Below are positions 8,826 through 16,651 of a stretch of DNA of 35,887 bases, piece after piece. Position numbers and translations under genes: made by a program. This stretch comes from Candidatus Aminicenantes bacterium. Lineage in GTDB: Bacteria > Acidobacteriota > Aminicenantia > UBA2199. The DNA is taken from the NCBI GenBank assembly GCA_026393795.1, contig JAPKZL010000002.1:1-35887 (forward strand), written 5' to 3'. The notes under the pieces were generated by a model that did not search any database, was not told the origin of the DNA, and saw only the letters and a list, made by a program, of their open reading frames with translations. How positions within the stretch are numbered: the first letter of the stretch is position 1; each line of letters starts with the position of its first letter.

Positions 8826-11240
8826 TTAGATGTCGAGGTTGCGGACGTTTAAGGCATTGCTCAAAATGAATTCCTTGCGCTTGGAGGCGTCGTTACCCAT
8901 CAGGGTGTCAAAAATGACTTCGCTTTCCTGAAAGTCGTTCACGGCCACCTGCAGCAGGGTCCGCTTCTCCGGGTCCATGGTCGTTTCCCACAACTGTTCC
9001 GGATTCATTTCGCCAAGCCCCTTGTAGCGCTGGATGGTCAAGCCTTTTTTCAACCGCTCGAACAGAAAGGCAACCAATTCCCGGCGGTTCTCTACGGTAT
9101 AATTCTCCTTGCCGATCAGCAGATAGTATGGGGCTAGCGGAAACTCGGCCAGCTTTTCATAGATTTCGTGGATGTCGGAAAATTCGGGTCCAGTCAAAAA
9201 AGCATGATCAATCACCCGGCCGGTTTTTACGCCGTTGAATTCAAATTCGATTTCCAAAACATAGGTGGTGTATTCCTTGTCATATTTGATGTCCACATTC
9301 TTGCATAGGGAGTTCTCCAGCAATTTTTTGGCCAGGCGCGCTGCTTTCTCCTTGGTTTTAAAATCATTTTCGCTCTTAATGATTTCAATGAGCTTTTTGG
9401 TCAGGGAGCGCGGCATTCCCCGCTTTTCCAGGTTGTTCATCAACAGGTTCTTTTTATGAACCAGCTTGATGAATTTGAGCAATTTCTGCCCTTTGAGCAA
9501 TTCTTCCTTGAAGCCTTCCCGATAAAAGACAACCTCGTCGCCGATCTTGGCGAACAGATAGTTTTCCAGTTCCTTCTCGTTTTTCAGGTAGGCCTTGGTC
9601 TGGCCTTTTTTTATCAAGTACAACGGCGGTTGGGCCAGATAGAGATAACCCTTGTCGATCAGCGAATGCATTTGCCGGAAGAAAAAGGTCATGATCAGGG
9701 TGCGGATATGGGAACCGTCCACATCGGCGTCGGTCATGATGATAATTTTATGATAACGTATTTTTTCAATGTCATAATGTTCTTTGCCGATGCCCACGCC
9801 CAGGGCGGCGATCATCTTTTTTATTTCATCGCTTTCAAGCATTTTGGTCGTGGAGGCTTTTTCCACGTTGAGTATTTTGCCTTTCAAGGGAAGAATGGCT
9901 TGAAAGCGCCTGTCGCGGCCTTGCTTGGCGGAACCGCCGGCCGAATCCCCTTCGACGAGGTACAATTCACTCTCTTCGGGACTTTTGGATTGACAATCGG
10001 CCAGCTTTCCGGGCAGGGTGGTGTTTTCCAGCAAACTGGATTTCCTGACCAGATCCTTTGCTTTTTTGGAAGCTTCCCTGGCCTTGGCTGCCAGGAGAAC
10101 CTTGTTGATGATCGCCCGGGCAACGTGCAGATTATCATCAAAATAGTCGCCGAGTTTTTTGTTGACAAACGACTCGACGATCCCCTTGACGTCGGAATTT
10201 CCCAGTTTGGCTTTCGTCTGGCCCTCAAACTGGGGGTCTTTAATGCGGATGGAAATCACCGCCGTCAGCCCCTCGCGCACATCATCACCGGAAAAACCCT
10301 CCTTGCAATCCTTGATCAAATTGTTGGCTTGGGCAAAATTGTTGATCGTGCGCGTGATGCCCGATTTGAAACCGGACAAATGGGTTCCGCCCTCAATCGT
10401 GTTGATGTTGTTGACAAAGGAAAAGATCGTGTCATTGTAAGAATTGCCGTATTGAAAGGCGATCTCGATTTCGATATCTTCCTTCTTGTTGGATAGATAG
10501 ATGGGGGAGGCGTGGATTTTTTCCTTCGCTCCCACCAGGTATTTAACGTATTCGACGATGCCGCCCTTATAATAAAAGGTCTCCTTTTTATCCACCCGTT
10601 CGTCATTCAAGGTGATGGTCAACCCCTGGTTCAGGAACGCCAACTCTCTCAGCCGCCGGGATAAAATGCTGGCTGTGAATTCGACCGCTTCGAAAATTTC
10701 CTCGTCAGGCCAGAAGGTGACCTTGGTTCCCCGCTTGCTGGTCTTGCCGATTTTGGTGAGCTCGGTCACCGGCTTGCCGTACTCGTACTTTTGCGAATAA
10801 ATGTTACCGCCCCTTTTGATCTCCAAATCCAGTTTGGCCGAAAGGGCATTCACCACCGAAACGCCGACCCCGTGAAGACCTCCGGACATTTTGTAGCTGT
10901 TCTTATCAAATTTACCGCCGGCGTGCAGGGTGGTCATGACCACTTCGGCGGCGGTTTTCCCTTCCTCCTTGTGCAGGTCGACCGGGATGCCGCGGCCATT
11001 GTCGTTGACCGTGACCGAATTATCGAAACGGATGGTCACGTCGATCTGGTCGCAAAAACCGCCCATGGCTTCATCGATCGAATTGTCCACGACTTCATAA
11101 ACCAAGTGATGCAGCCCAGAAGAGCCCGTGCTGCCGATATACATGGCCGGACGGACCCTGACCGCCTCCAACCCCTCCAGAACTTTTATGTTTTCCGCCG
11201 TGTACGACTTGTCCTCGAAATTGGCATTGGTTTTGTCCAC
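8826..11240 (-). CDS. gyrB: DNA gyrase subunit B
   Basis: An 804-residue GyrB from the GTG at 11240, which has an AAGGAG site 8 nt upstream; an in-frame TTG at 11246 is possible but lies too close to that site. Features in order: GHKL ATPase with [18 protein letters not shown] and [15 protein letters not shown]; transducer domain; TOPRIM with [15 protein letters not shown] and DADVDGSH; then an insert of about 170 residues as in proteobacterial enzymes; and the C-terminal [14 protein letters not shown] tail for GyrA contact. It is the ATPase half of gyrase. The start lies 2 bp beyond the recF stop, with the ribosome site inside recF, so expression is coupled to the replication operon. Confidence 0.96.
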   Translation of the reverse strand: MDKTNANFEDKSYTAENIKVLEGLEAVRVRPAMYIGSTGSSGLHHLVYEVVDNSIDEAMGGFCDQIDVTIRFDNSVTVNDNGRGIPVDLHKEEGKTAAEVVMTTLHAGGKFDKNSYKMSGGLHGVGVSVVNALSAKLDLEIKRGGNIYSQKYEYGKPVTELTKIGKTSKRGTKVTFWPDEEIFEAVEFTASILSRRLRELAFLNQGLTITLNDERVDKKETFYYKGGIVEYVKYLVGAKEKIHASPIYLSNKKEDIEIEIAFQYGNSYNDTIFSFVNNINTIEGGTHLSGFKSGITRTINNFAQANNLIKDCKEGFSGDDVREGLTAVISIRIKDPQFEGQTKAKLGNSDVKGIVESFVNKKLGDYFDDNLHVARAIINKVLLAAKAREASKKAKDLVRKSSLLENTTLPGKLADCQSKSPEESELYLVEGDSAGGSAKQGRDRRFQAILPLKGKILNVEKASTTKMLESDEIKKMIAALGVGIGKEHYDIEKIRYHKIIIMTDADVDGSHIRTLIMTFFFRQMHSLIDKGYLYLAQPPLYLIKKGQTKAYLKNEKELENYLFAKIGDEVVFYREGFKEELLKGQKLLKFIKLVHKKNLLMNNLEKRGMPRSLTKKLIEIIKSENDFKTKEKAARLAKKLLENSLCKNVDIKYDKEYTTYVLEIEFEFNGVKTGRVIDHAFLTGPEFSDIHEIYEKLAEFPLAPYYLLIGKENYTVENRRELVAFLFERLKKGLTIQRYKGLGEMNPEQLWETTMDPEKRTLLQVAVNDFQESEVIFDTLMGNDASKRKEFILSNALNVRNLDI

Positions 11241-11242
11241 GA

Positions 11243-12280
11243 TCAATTCTCCTTTTCAAGTTCGAACAAATGATCGAATTTTTCATTCTTGAACACGGAC
11301 GTGGCAATGATCTGCATCTGCGGAAAATGGTCGATAATGAAATTCAGATTTTTTTCGTCCATGGCCACATCATAATCATCGATCAAAAAAACCGGGAAGT
11401 CATTCTGGGAGCGAAAAAACAAATTGATGAAGGCCAGATAAACGATAATGAGATGTTTCTTCTTTTCACCCGACGAGAACAACTGCAATTTTTTCCCAGA
11501 CACCATGAGCGCAAAACGGTCGCGCTGCGGGCCGAGCAGAGACCGCCGACTCCGGATCTCCGAATTTTTCATCAGGCACATATCGTTAAAAATAGACGAT
11601 TCAGATATCTCGCGATTGGAGAGCAGGGCGGGAAAATATTTGATTTCCAGTTCTGAAGCGAAAGCGGTTTTGATTTCACCGTTCAATTGGTTTATGAAAT
11701 TCATCCTTTCTTTGACAATTTCAAATCCACTCTCGGATAATAATTTATTCCAACTGTCCAATTCGGAGCTATTAACTGGTTTAGTCAATTTTTTCAGCAA
11801 AAAATTCTTTTGCTTTACCAGGTGATTATACCGCAAAATATGGTGTAAGTAAAGGGAGTGCACCCCAAATATGAAGCGATCGATCATTTTTCTAAAGTGG
11901 GGGTTGTGGTCGATGAACAAATTGTAGTTTAAAGAGGAAAAGAACAGGGGATACAAATATTTCCCGATTTCGGCCACTGGCCCCTTGGCGCTATCCATTT
12001 GCAATTTGAATTTTTTTTCAAACCTGGCGATCAGATTGTTTTCCACCGCCTGCCGGTTTATCTCGGCCTGAATGAAAAAGCCGGAGCTGTCGAAATTGAC
12101 CATTTCCTGCTTGCTGACCTGCAGAAATGACTTGCCAAAACCAAGCAAATACAAGGCTTCGATGATCGATGTTTTGCCGCTGCCGTTGGCGCCATAAATC
12201 AAATTTTTTGAGTTGCCGAAGTGGATGGTAAATTTGTTTAAATTTCTAAAACCATTGATCTGCAAATTTTTTACTAGCAA
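11243..12280 (-). CDS. recF: DNA replication and repair protein RecF
   Basis: A 345-residue SMC/ABC-type ATPase. Walker A is GANGSGKT at 30-37, the ABC signature is SSGEKKK near 270, and Walker B is VFLIDDYDVAMDE near 300. The N-terminus LQINGFRNL matches the RecF family start. RecF loads RecA at gapped DNA with RecO and RecR. The signature helix is diverged from the common SQGQQR form. The start is a TTG 7 bp after the dnaN stop, chosen because no ATG or GTG lies near and because the family begins at this point. The gene sits in its classical place between dnaN and gyrB. Confidence 0.93.
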   Translation of the reverse strand: MLVKNLQINGFRNLNKFTIHFGNSKNLIYGANGSGKTSIIEALYLLGFGKSFLQVSKQEMVNFDSSGFFIQAEINRQAVENNLIARFEKKFKLQMDSAKGPVAEIGKYLYPLFFSSLNYNLFIDHNPHFRKMIDRFIFGVHSLYLHHILRYNHLVKQKNFLLKKLTKPVNSSELDSWNKLLSESGFEIVKERMNFINQLNGEIKTAFASELEIKYFPALLSNREISESSIFNDMCLMKNSEIRSRRSLLGPQRDRFALMVSGKKLQLFSSGEKKKHLIIVYLAFINLFFRSQNDFPVFLIDDYDVAMDEKNLNFIIDHFPQMQIIATSVFKNEKFDHLFELEKEN

Positions 12281-12287
12281 GTAGAAT

Positions 12288-13391
12288 TTAAATGTTCAAT
12301 GGCATAATGATATAGATGAAATGAGAGCTGCTGCTGTCTAAGGGCTTGAAAAGAAAAGAGCTTTCGCTGTCATTCAAGCCGATCGAAATTTTTTCAGAAT
12401 TGGTATGAGTCAGAAAATCAAGAACAAAACTACCGTTAAAACCGACGTTGACCGCCTTTCCCTGATACTCGATCGGGATTTCATCATAACCTTCGCCTTT
12501 TTCCGGCGTCGTTCGTTCCAGTGCCAATTTATTTTTGGAGAATTTGAACAAGACGCCGTTGTTCCTGGTTTTAAAGATCAGGATCCGGCGCAGGGTTTGC
12601 AACAATTCTTGTGAATTGACGATGGCTGTCTGCTCGGTCTTTTCAGGAATAACGGTTTTATAGTTTGGAAATTTTTGATCAACGATGCGCGAGCATAGGA
12701 TCCTGTTTTTGTGCTTGAAAAAAAGATTGTTCTTGTCATAGGCGAACTCAATCTCTCCCTCGTTGCCTATCTTTAAAACCTCAAGCAATGTTTTTCTGGA
12801 AAGAATGTATTCCACAGGATCGGCGACCGGAAATTCGCCATCAAAAAATGTGTACGACAAGCGATGACCGTCGGTGGCGGCCATTTCCAGCCTGTTGTCC
12901 GAAATCGTCATCAACGCGCCGCCCAGGTTGAACTTCAACTCCGGAGAAATCACGTAATAACAATTGTTGATCATGGTATGAAAATCAGCCAGGGAAAGTT
13001 TCAAGGCAGTCGACAGGTCGTTGACCGGCAATTCTGGATAATCCGACGATTGCAGACCCAGCATTTTGTATTTGCTTGTTTTTTTCTCATTGGTGATCAG
13101 AATTTGCAAATCATTGTCTTCGGAAATTTCAATTTTCCCTTCAGGCATTTTTGAAATCAGATCATACAAATCCTTGCCGTTCACTGTAAAGGCGCCGGTC
13201 TTTTGAATATCCACTTGAATGTTGGTAGTTAAACCAATTTCCAGATCGGTGGCGACCATTTCCAAAATGCCGCCATTCTGGGCGGTCAACTTGATATTCT
13301 GCAAAATCTCCATGATGGCTTTCTTCTCAAAGATCCCTTGAAACAGCCGCAACTCGTTTTCAAGTTTTGCTTTTTCCACAAAAATTTTCAT
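12288..13391 (-). CDS. dnaN: DNA polymerase III beta sliding clamp
   Basis: A 367-residue DnaN with three repeated clamp folds. Recognisable are VATDLEIGL near 48, AATDGHRLSY near 170 and the C-terminal YIIMPLNI tail, which closes the binding groove for polymerase and other partners. The ring of two subunits tethers DNA polymerase III. I chose ATG 13391, which has a GGCAGG-like ribosome site about 6 nt upstream; a TTG two codons earlier is less likely. It follows dnaA after a 155-bp AT-rich spacer that is a candidate origin element, and is followed by recF after 7 bp. Confidence 0.96.
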   Translation of the reverse strand: MKIFVEKAKLENELRLFQGIFEKKAIMEILQNIKLTAQNGGILEMVATDLEIGLTTNIQVDIQKTGAFTVNGKDLYDLISKMPEGKIEISEDNDLQILITNEKKTSKYKMLGLQSSDYPELPVNDLSTALKLSLADFHTMINNCYYVISPELKFNLGGALMTISDNRLEMAATDGHRLSYTFFDGEFPVADPVEYILSRKTLLEVLKIGNEGEIEFAYDKNNLFFKHKNRILCSRIVDQKFPNYKTVIPEKTEQTAIVNSQELLQTLRRILIFKTRNNGVLFKFSKNKLALERTTPEKGEGYDEIPIEYQGKAVNVGFNGSFVLDFLTHTNSEKISIGLNDSESSFLFKPLDSSSSHFIYIIMPLNI

Positions 13392-13546
13392 ATTCAACCT
13401 GCCTTCTTATTTTTAGTCAAAATATATAATAATAAAATTATTAAAAACAAGCAATAAGAAAAAGTGGAAAAAATTGAAAACAATGATGGGGTGAATGGCT
13501 TCTCCAATTTTCACTTGTTGAAAACTTGTTAATCTTGTTGAAAAAA
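13392..13546. other. AT-rich dnaA-dnaN spacer, candidate oriC element
   Basis: This 155-bp gene-free spacer has a strongly AT-rich block at about 13403-13463 that could act as the DNA-unwinding element. Beside it are two exact 11-base direct repeats CTTGTTGAAAA (13514-13524 and 13534-13544) with a shortened CTTGTT copy at 13525-13530 between them, and an AGTGGAAAA site (13463-13471) one base off the DnaA-box-like sites upstream of dnaA. The location between dnaA and dnaN is a common origin site in bacteria. No consensus TTATCCACA box is present, so the call is positional. Confidence 0.5.
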
Positions 13547-14884
13547 TCAATCGGTAAAAAATTCAACATAGTAATTGACTTTTCTGGAAAAATCGTCGTC
13601 GGTTTCCAGAAGTTTTTCTATTTTTTTTATGGAATGAAGCACCGTTGTATGGTGTTTGCCGCCGAATGAATTGCCGATTTCAACCAGGGGATAACGCGTC
13701 AGTTTTTTTGTCAGGTACATGGCCACCTGCCTGGGCAGGGCGATCTTGGGTGAGTTGTTTTTTGATTTTAATTCCTCAATCTTAATATCAAACTTTTCCG
13801 AGATAAATTCCTGAATGGTATCAATGGTGATGATCTTTTTTTCAATATTGATGTACGGCTTCAGGGCCTCCTTGGCAAATGGCAAGGTGATGTCGGCCGA
13901 TTGCAATTCGGAATGTTTCAAATCGGCATAACCAAGCAAGCGGTTAAGAGCCCCTTCCAGTTTTCTGATATTGTCCTTAATGGAAGTCGCTAAAAAATAG
14001 ACCACTTCATTGGGGATGACAAAATCGTTGTGGAAGGTGTTTTTCCTTTCGGCAATTTTTCTTTGCAGTATGGCGATTCTTGCTTCCAAATCATATGGGA
14101 GGATGTCAACGATGCCGCCCATTTCAAACCTTGATTTTATCCTCTTTTCTAGGTCCGGCATATTGTCGGGATGCTTGTCGGCGCAAATGACAATCTGCTT
14201 TTCCTGCTGGATCAGGCTGTTGAAGATGTAATAGAATTGTTCACTGGTTCCGCCCCACTTGGTGATATATTGGATATCATCGATCAGCAGGACATCGATT
14301 GAGGTATACTTTTTCAAAAATTCAGACCGTTTGTTCAGGCGGGTATATTCGACATACTCGTTCATGAAATCACTGGTGGTCAGGTAAATGACGTTGATGT
14401 TGGCGTTGTTTTCAACGATGCGGTTGCCGATCGCCTGCATCAGGTGCGTTTTGCCGAGTCCGACGTCGCTGTATATGTACAGGGGGTTGTATGATTTGCC
14501 GGGGAATTCGGACACGCTGTAAGCGAAGGAATAAGCGATGCGGTTGGAATCGCTCTGGACCAGAGAATCAAATGTGTATTTTTTTTGCAATCGCGATTCG
14601 TTGTTGAGATTTTTTTTTGCGCTTTCTTTGTGGCCGCGTGGATTTTCTTCTTCGCCCAAAGGAACTATCTTGGTGACGAAATTGAAGTTCTTCTTGGTAT
14701 AACTATTTATATTTTCCAGCAGGTTCTGCTTGATCCAAAGCAGATTTTTCTGTTCCGGGGCCCCGAGAAAAAGGGTGTTTTCAAGGGTACCGATATATTT
14801 TAACGGTTCGATCCATTTTTTGAATGAGGGTTCATCCAAAACGCTTTTTAGATATTTTGTCAGTTTTTCCAGGTTGTTCATCAT
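13547..14884 (-). CDS. dnaA: Chromosomal replication initiator DnaA
   Basis: A 445-residue DnaA from ATG 14884 (ATG 14881 and GTG 14899 are alternatives; a GGTGGA site favours the two ATGs). Domain I is at 1-75, a short linker at 76-100, and the AAA+ domain III has Walker A SDVGLGKT at 139-146, Walker B LLIDDI at 199-204, arginine finger in KSRFEMG and sensor II NIRKLEGALNRLL near 305-317. Domain IV has PRQVAMYL at 384-391 and GGKHHTTVLH at 408-417. Two DNA-contact positions depart from E. coli: the Arg399 equivalent is Asn377 and the Asp433 equivalent is His411. The first Walker A glycine is Ser. It opens the origin and loads helicase. A promoter lies at 14962-14990, with DnaA-box-like sites in its leader suggesting autoregulation. 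Confidence 0.95.
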   Translation of the reverse strand: MMNNLEKLTKYLKSVLDEPSFKKWIEPLKYIGTLENTLFLGAPEQKNLLWIKQNLLENINSYTKKNFNFVTKIVPLGEEENPRGHKESAKKNLNNESRLQKKYTFDSLVQSDSNRIAYSFAYSVSEFPGKSYNPLYIYSDVGLGKTHLMQAIGNRIVENNANINVIYLTTSDFMNEYVEYTRLNKRSEFLKKYTSIDVLLIDDIQYITKWGGTSEQFYYIFNSLIQQEKQIVICADKHPDNMPDLEKRIKSRFEMGGIVDILPYDLEARIAILQRKIAERKNTFHNDFVIPNEVVYFLATSIKDNIRKLEGALNRLLGYADLKHSELQSADITLPFAKEALKPYINIEKKIITIDTIQEFISEKFDIKIEELKSKNNSPKIALPRQVAMYLTKKLTRYPLVEIGNSFGGKHHTTVLHSIKKIEKLLETDDDFSRKVNYYVEFFTD

Positions 14885-14891
14885 TCCACCA

Positions 14892-14923
14892 TTTTCCACA
14901 ACTATTTTAACAAATGTGGAAAA
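14892..14923. promoter_or_regulatory. Inverted pair of DnaA-box-like sites upstream of dnaA
   Basis: TTTTCCACA at 14892-14900 and its reverse complement TGTGGAAAA at 14915-14923 face each other across 14 bp. Each differs from the consensus DnaA box TTATCCACA at one base. They lie in the predicted 5' leader of dnaA, overlapping its possible GTG start, where DnaA binding could autoregulate the gene or take part in origin function. Inferred from sequence only. Confidence 0.45.
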
Positions 14924-14961
14924 AAATCCTTTATTTCACCTATTCGCCATACGACCATCCA

Positions 14962-14990
14962 ATCCTATTGGAAAAGCCGCCGGGTGTCAA
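14962..14990 (-). promoter_or_regulatory. Sigma70-type promoter of the dnaA operon
   Basis: On the minus strand TTGACA (14985-14990) and TAGGAT (14962-14967) are separated by 17 bp. The predicted leader to the dnaA ATG is about 70 nt and contains the two DnaA-box-like sites. The -35 box forms the left half of a palindrome shared with the glnA promoter. Confidence 0.6.
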
Positions 14991-14999
14991 GTCTTGACA
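14985..14999. promoter_or_regulatory. 15-bp palindrome holding both divergent -35 boxes
   Basis: TGTCAAGTCTTGACA is a perfect palindrome of two 7-base arms around one T. The left arm carries the dnaA -35 on the minus strand and the right arm the glnA -35 on the plus strand, 3 bp apart. It may be simply two back-to-back consensus -35 boxes, or an operator allowing one regulator to control both directions. It resembles the TGTNA-TNACA nitrogen-regulator pattern but has the wrong spacing for GlnR/TnrA. Confidence 0.5.
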
Positions 15000-15022
15000 A
15001 AAAAATTTTTTTTGTTTAGAAA
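14994..15022 (+). promoter_or_regulatory. Sigma70-type promoter of glnA, leaderless spacing
   Basis: A perfect TTGACA (14994-14999) is followed after 17 bp by TAGAAA (15017-15022). The -10 ends 6 nt before the glnA ATG and no Shine-Dalgarno is visible, so the transcript would be leaderless. Confidence 0.6.
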
Positions 15023-15028
15023 GTAGAC

Positions 15029-16408
15029 ATGAAAGACAAAGCATTGCTTAATCAGGTTCAAAAAAAAATCCAGGAATTACAGGTTGAGTTTTTAGATTTA
15101 AAGATACTCGATTTAAAAGGCAAGCTGCATTCGTTGCTGCTTCCCAGTAAAATGCTCGACGCCAAGCTGATCGAGAGCGGGGTCGGTTTTGACGCCTCCT
15201 CCTATGGATTTGCCAAGCCGGAAAAGAGCGATATGGTGATGATCCCCGATCTGGGCACGATGGTCATCGATCCTTTTCGCGAAAGAAAGACCGCGATTTT
15301 CCTGGCCAACATCCACCTGGCCGACAGCGGGCGCACCCGCTTCGCCGAGGACCCGCGCTTCATCGCCCTCAAGGCAGAAGATGCGTTGGCCAAATCAAAG
15401 ATTGGCACCAGTGCCCTGTTCGGACCTGAATTTGAATTCTTTATTTTCAAGGAAGTCGGCTTTGGGGTCAACGCGGAAGGAAGTTTCTATTTTTTAAAAA
15501 AAGACAGCGAAGAAAAAAGAAACTTCTATCATGCCGGCTCGCCGGATGATGAGTTCATTGATTTTAAAAACGAGGCGGTTGCCCTGTTGCAAACTTTGGG
15601 TGTCGACATCAAGTATCACCATCACGAAGTGGCGGTCAACCAGCATGAAATCGAGACCAAGTTCAACCCATTGCTAAAAACCGCCGATCAATCCGTAATC
15701 ATCAAGTACGTTTTGTTTAACCTGGCCAAAAAACGTAACTTGTACGTAACCTTCATGCCCAAGCCTTTTTACGGCAAAGCCGGAAATGGCTGGCACGTGC
15801 ACCAATATATTAAAAATAAGGAGAAAAATGTTTTCCTAAAAAAAGGGAATTATGCCAACCTTTCGGACATCGGGCTCCATTACATGTCTGGACTGTTGTT
15901 TCATTCTGGTTCCTTGTGTGCTTTTTCCAACCCCTCAACGAATTCTTATAAAAGATTGGTCAAAGGATTTGAAGCCCCGATTTCGGCAATTTTCGCCATG
16001 TCCAACCGGAATGCCGCCATTCGCATTCCGGCTTACGTGGATGAAAACGAGACGCGAATTGAATACAGGCCTGGAGACTCCGCAACCAACCCGTATTTGT
16101 TCTTAGCGGCCATGTTGCTCTCCGGCATCGATGGAGTCAACAAAAATATCTCCCCCGAGAAATTCAATTTCGGCCCCTTCGATGGCGTGATTCCCGAAAC
16201 CCAGGTATTTAAAAACAAGATCAAAGAGCTTCCCGAAAGCCTGGCCGAGGCGTTGGATTGCCTGGAAAAGGATAACGAGTATTTGCGCTACAACAATGTA
16301 TTCGATTCAGGCCTCATTCAGCAATGGATAAAAATGAAGAAACTCGAAATTTTCGAGGTCGCCCAGATCCCCCATCCCAAAGAATTCGAATTGTATTTTA
16401 ACTTTTAA
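15029..16408 (+). CDS. glnA: Type I glutamine synthetase
   Basis: A 459-residue GSI enzyme that makes glutamine from glutamate, ammonia and ATP in the cytoplasm. Motifs in order: GFDASSYGF and SDMVMIPD (N-terminal domain), GPEFEFF with metal ligands, HHEVAVNQHEIE, MPKPFYGKAGNGWHVH, NPSTNSYKRL, GFEAP flap, NRNAAIRIP and RIEYRPGDSATNPYLFLAA. The C-terminus HPKEFELYF is typical. The region that carries the adenylylated tyrosine (NLYDLP in enterobacteria) reads NFGPFDGVIP, so regulation by adenylylation is not expected. The ATG at 15029 is the family start and lies 6 nt after a -10 box. It is divergent from dnaA and shares its control region. Confidence 0.95.
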   Translation: MKDKALLNQVQKKIQELQVEFLDLKILDLKGKLHSLLLPSKMLDAKLIESGVGFDASSYGFAKPEKSDMVMIPDLGTMVIDPFRERKTAIFLANIHLADSGRTRFAEDPRFIALKAEDALAKSKIGTSALFGPEFEFFIFKEVGFGVNAEGSFYFLKKDSEEKRNFYHAGSPDDEFIDFKNEAVALLQTLGVDIKYHHHEVAVNQHEIETKFNPLLKTADQSVIIKYVLFNLAKKRNLYVTFMPKPFYGKAGNGWHVHQYIKNKEKNVFLKKGNYANLSDIGLHYMSGLLFHSGSLCAFSNPSTNSYKRLVKGFEAPISAIFAMSNRNAAIRIPAYVDENETRIEYRPGDSATNPYLFLAAMLLSGIDGVNKNISPEKFNFGPFDGVIPETQVFKNKIKELPESLAEALDCLEKDNEYLRYNNVFDSGLIQQWIKMKKLEIFEVAQIPHPKEFELYFNF

Positions 16409-16410
16409 TC

Positions 16411-16575
16411 TTGTTCATAAAATTATTCAAAAAAGTCGCTGCAGTCGCCGCAATCCTTGTGATTTTACTTTCACCGCTTTTGTTGTTTTTTGACTTTAAA
16501 AAATATACTCCTTTCGTTTTAACTGTTTGGCTCCTTTCCGCAGTATATTTTGTCTTTGTCAAGGACCGGCTGTGA
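16411..16575 (+). CDS. Possible small two-helix membrane protein
   Basis: A 54-codon frame starting with TTG 2 bases after the glnA stop and ending with TGA at 16573-16575. The translation has a basic start (residues 1-8), a hydrophobic helix at about 9-27, a short charged turn with DFKK near 28-31, a second hydrophobic helix at about 33-50 and a basic end KDRL. This positive-inside pattern is unlikely in random sequence. No Shine-Dalgarno is seen; translation would be coupled to glnA. It ends 20 bp before the first parS site. I do not recognise the family. Confidence 0.5.
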   Translation: MFIKLFKKVAAVAAILVILLSPLLLFFDFKKYTPFVLTVWLLSAVYFVFVKDRL

Positions 16576-16595
16576 ATCCCCGGCTCGAACAGATT

Positions 16596-16611
16596 TGTTT
16601 CACGTGAAACA
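16596..16611. other. parS: parS centromere site 1
   Basis: TGTTTCACGTGAAACA is a perfect 16-base palindrome identical to the widely conserved parS consensus to which ParB binds and spreads. It lies between the small membrane ORF and rsmG, 1.4 kb upstream of parB. Confidence 0.95.
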
Positions 16612-16651
16612 ATCGTTGACTGGATTTTTTTTGTAGGGGGGCTTTCTTTTT

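Noticed and set aside
6462-8852. 796-residue open frame on the plus strand opposite gyrA
   Set aside because: It is a long antisense shadow caused by biased codon use in gyrA; its translation has no recognisable domain and gyrA is certain.
9456-10496. 346-residue plus-strand frame opposite gyrB
   Set aside because: Antisense shadow of gyrB with low-complexity translation and no ribosome site or promoter.
14985-14999. GlnR/TnrA operator at the glnA promoter
   Set aside because: The half-sites resemble TGTNA and TNACA, but the spacer is 5 and not 7 bases, and the arms are fully explained as -35 boxes.
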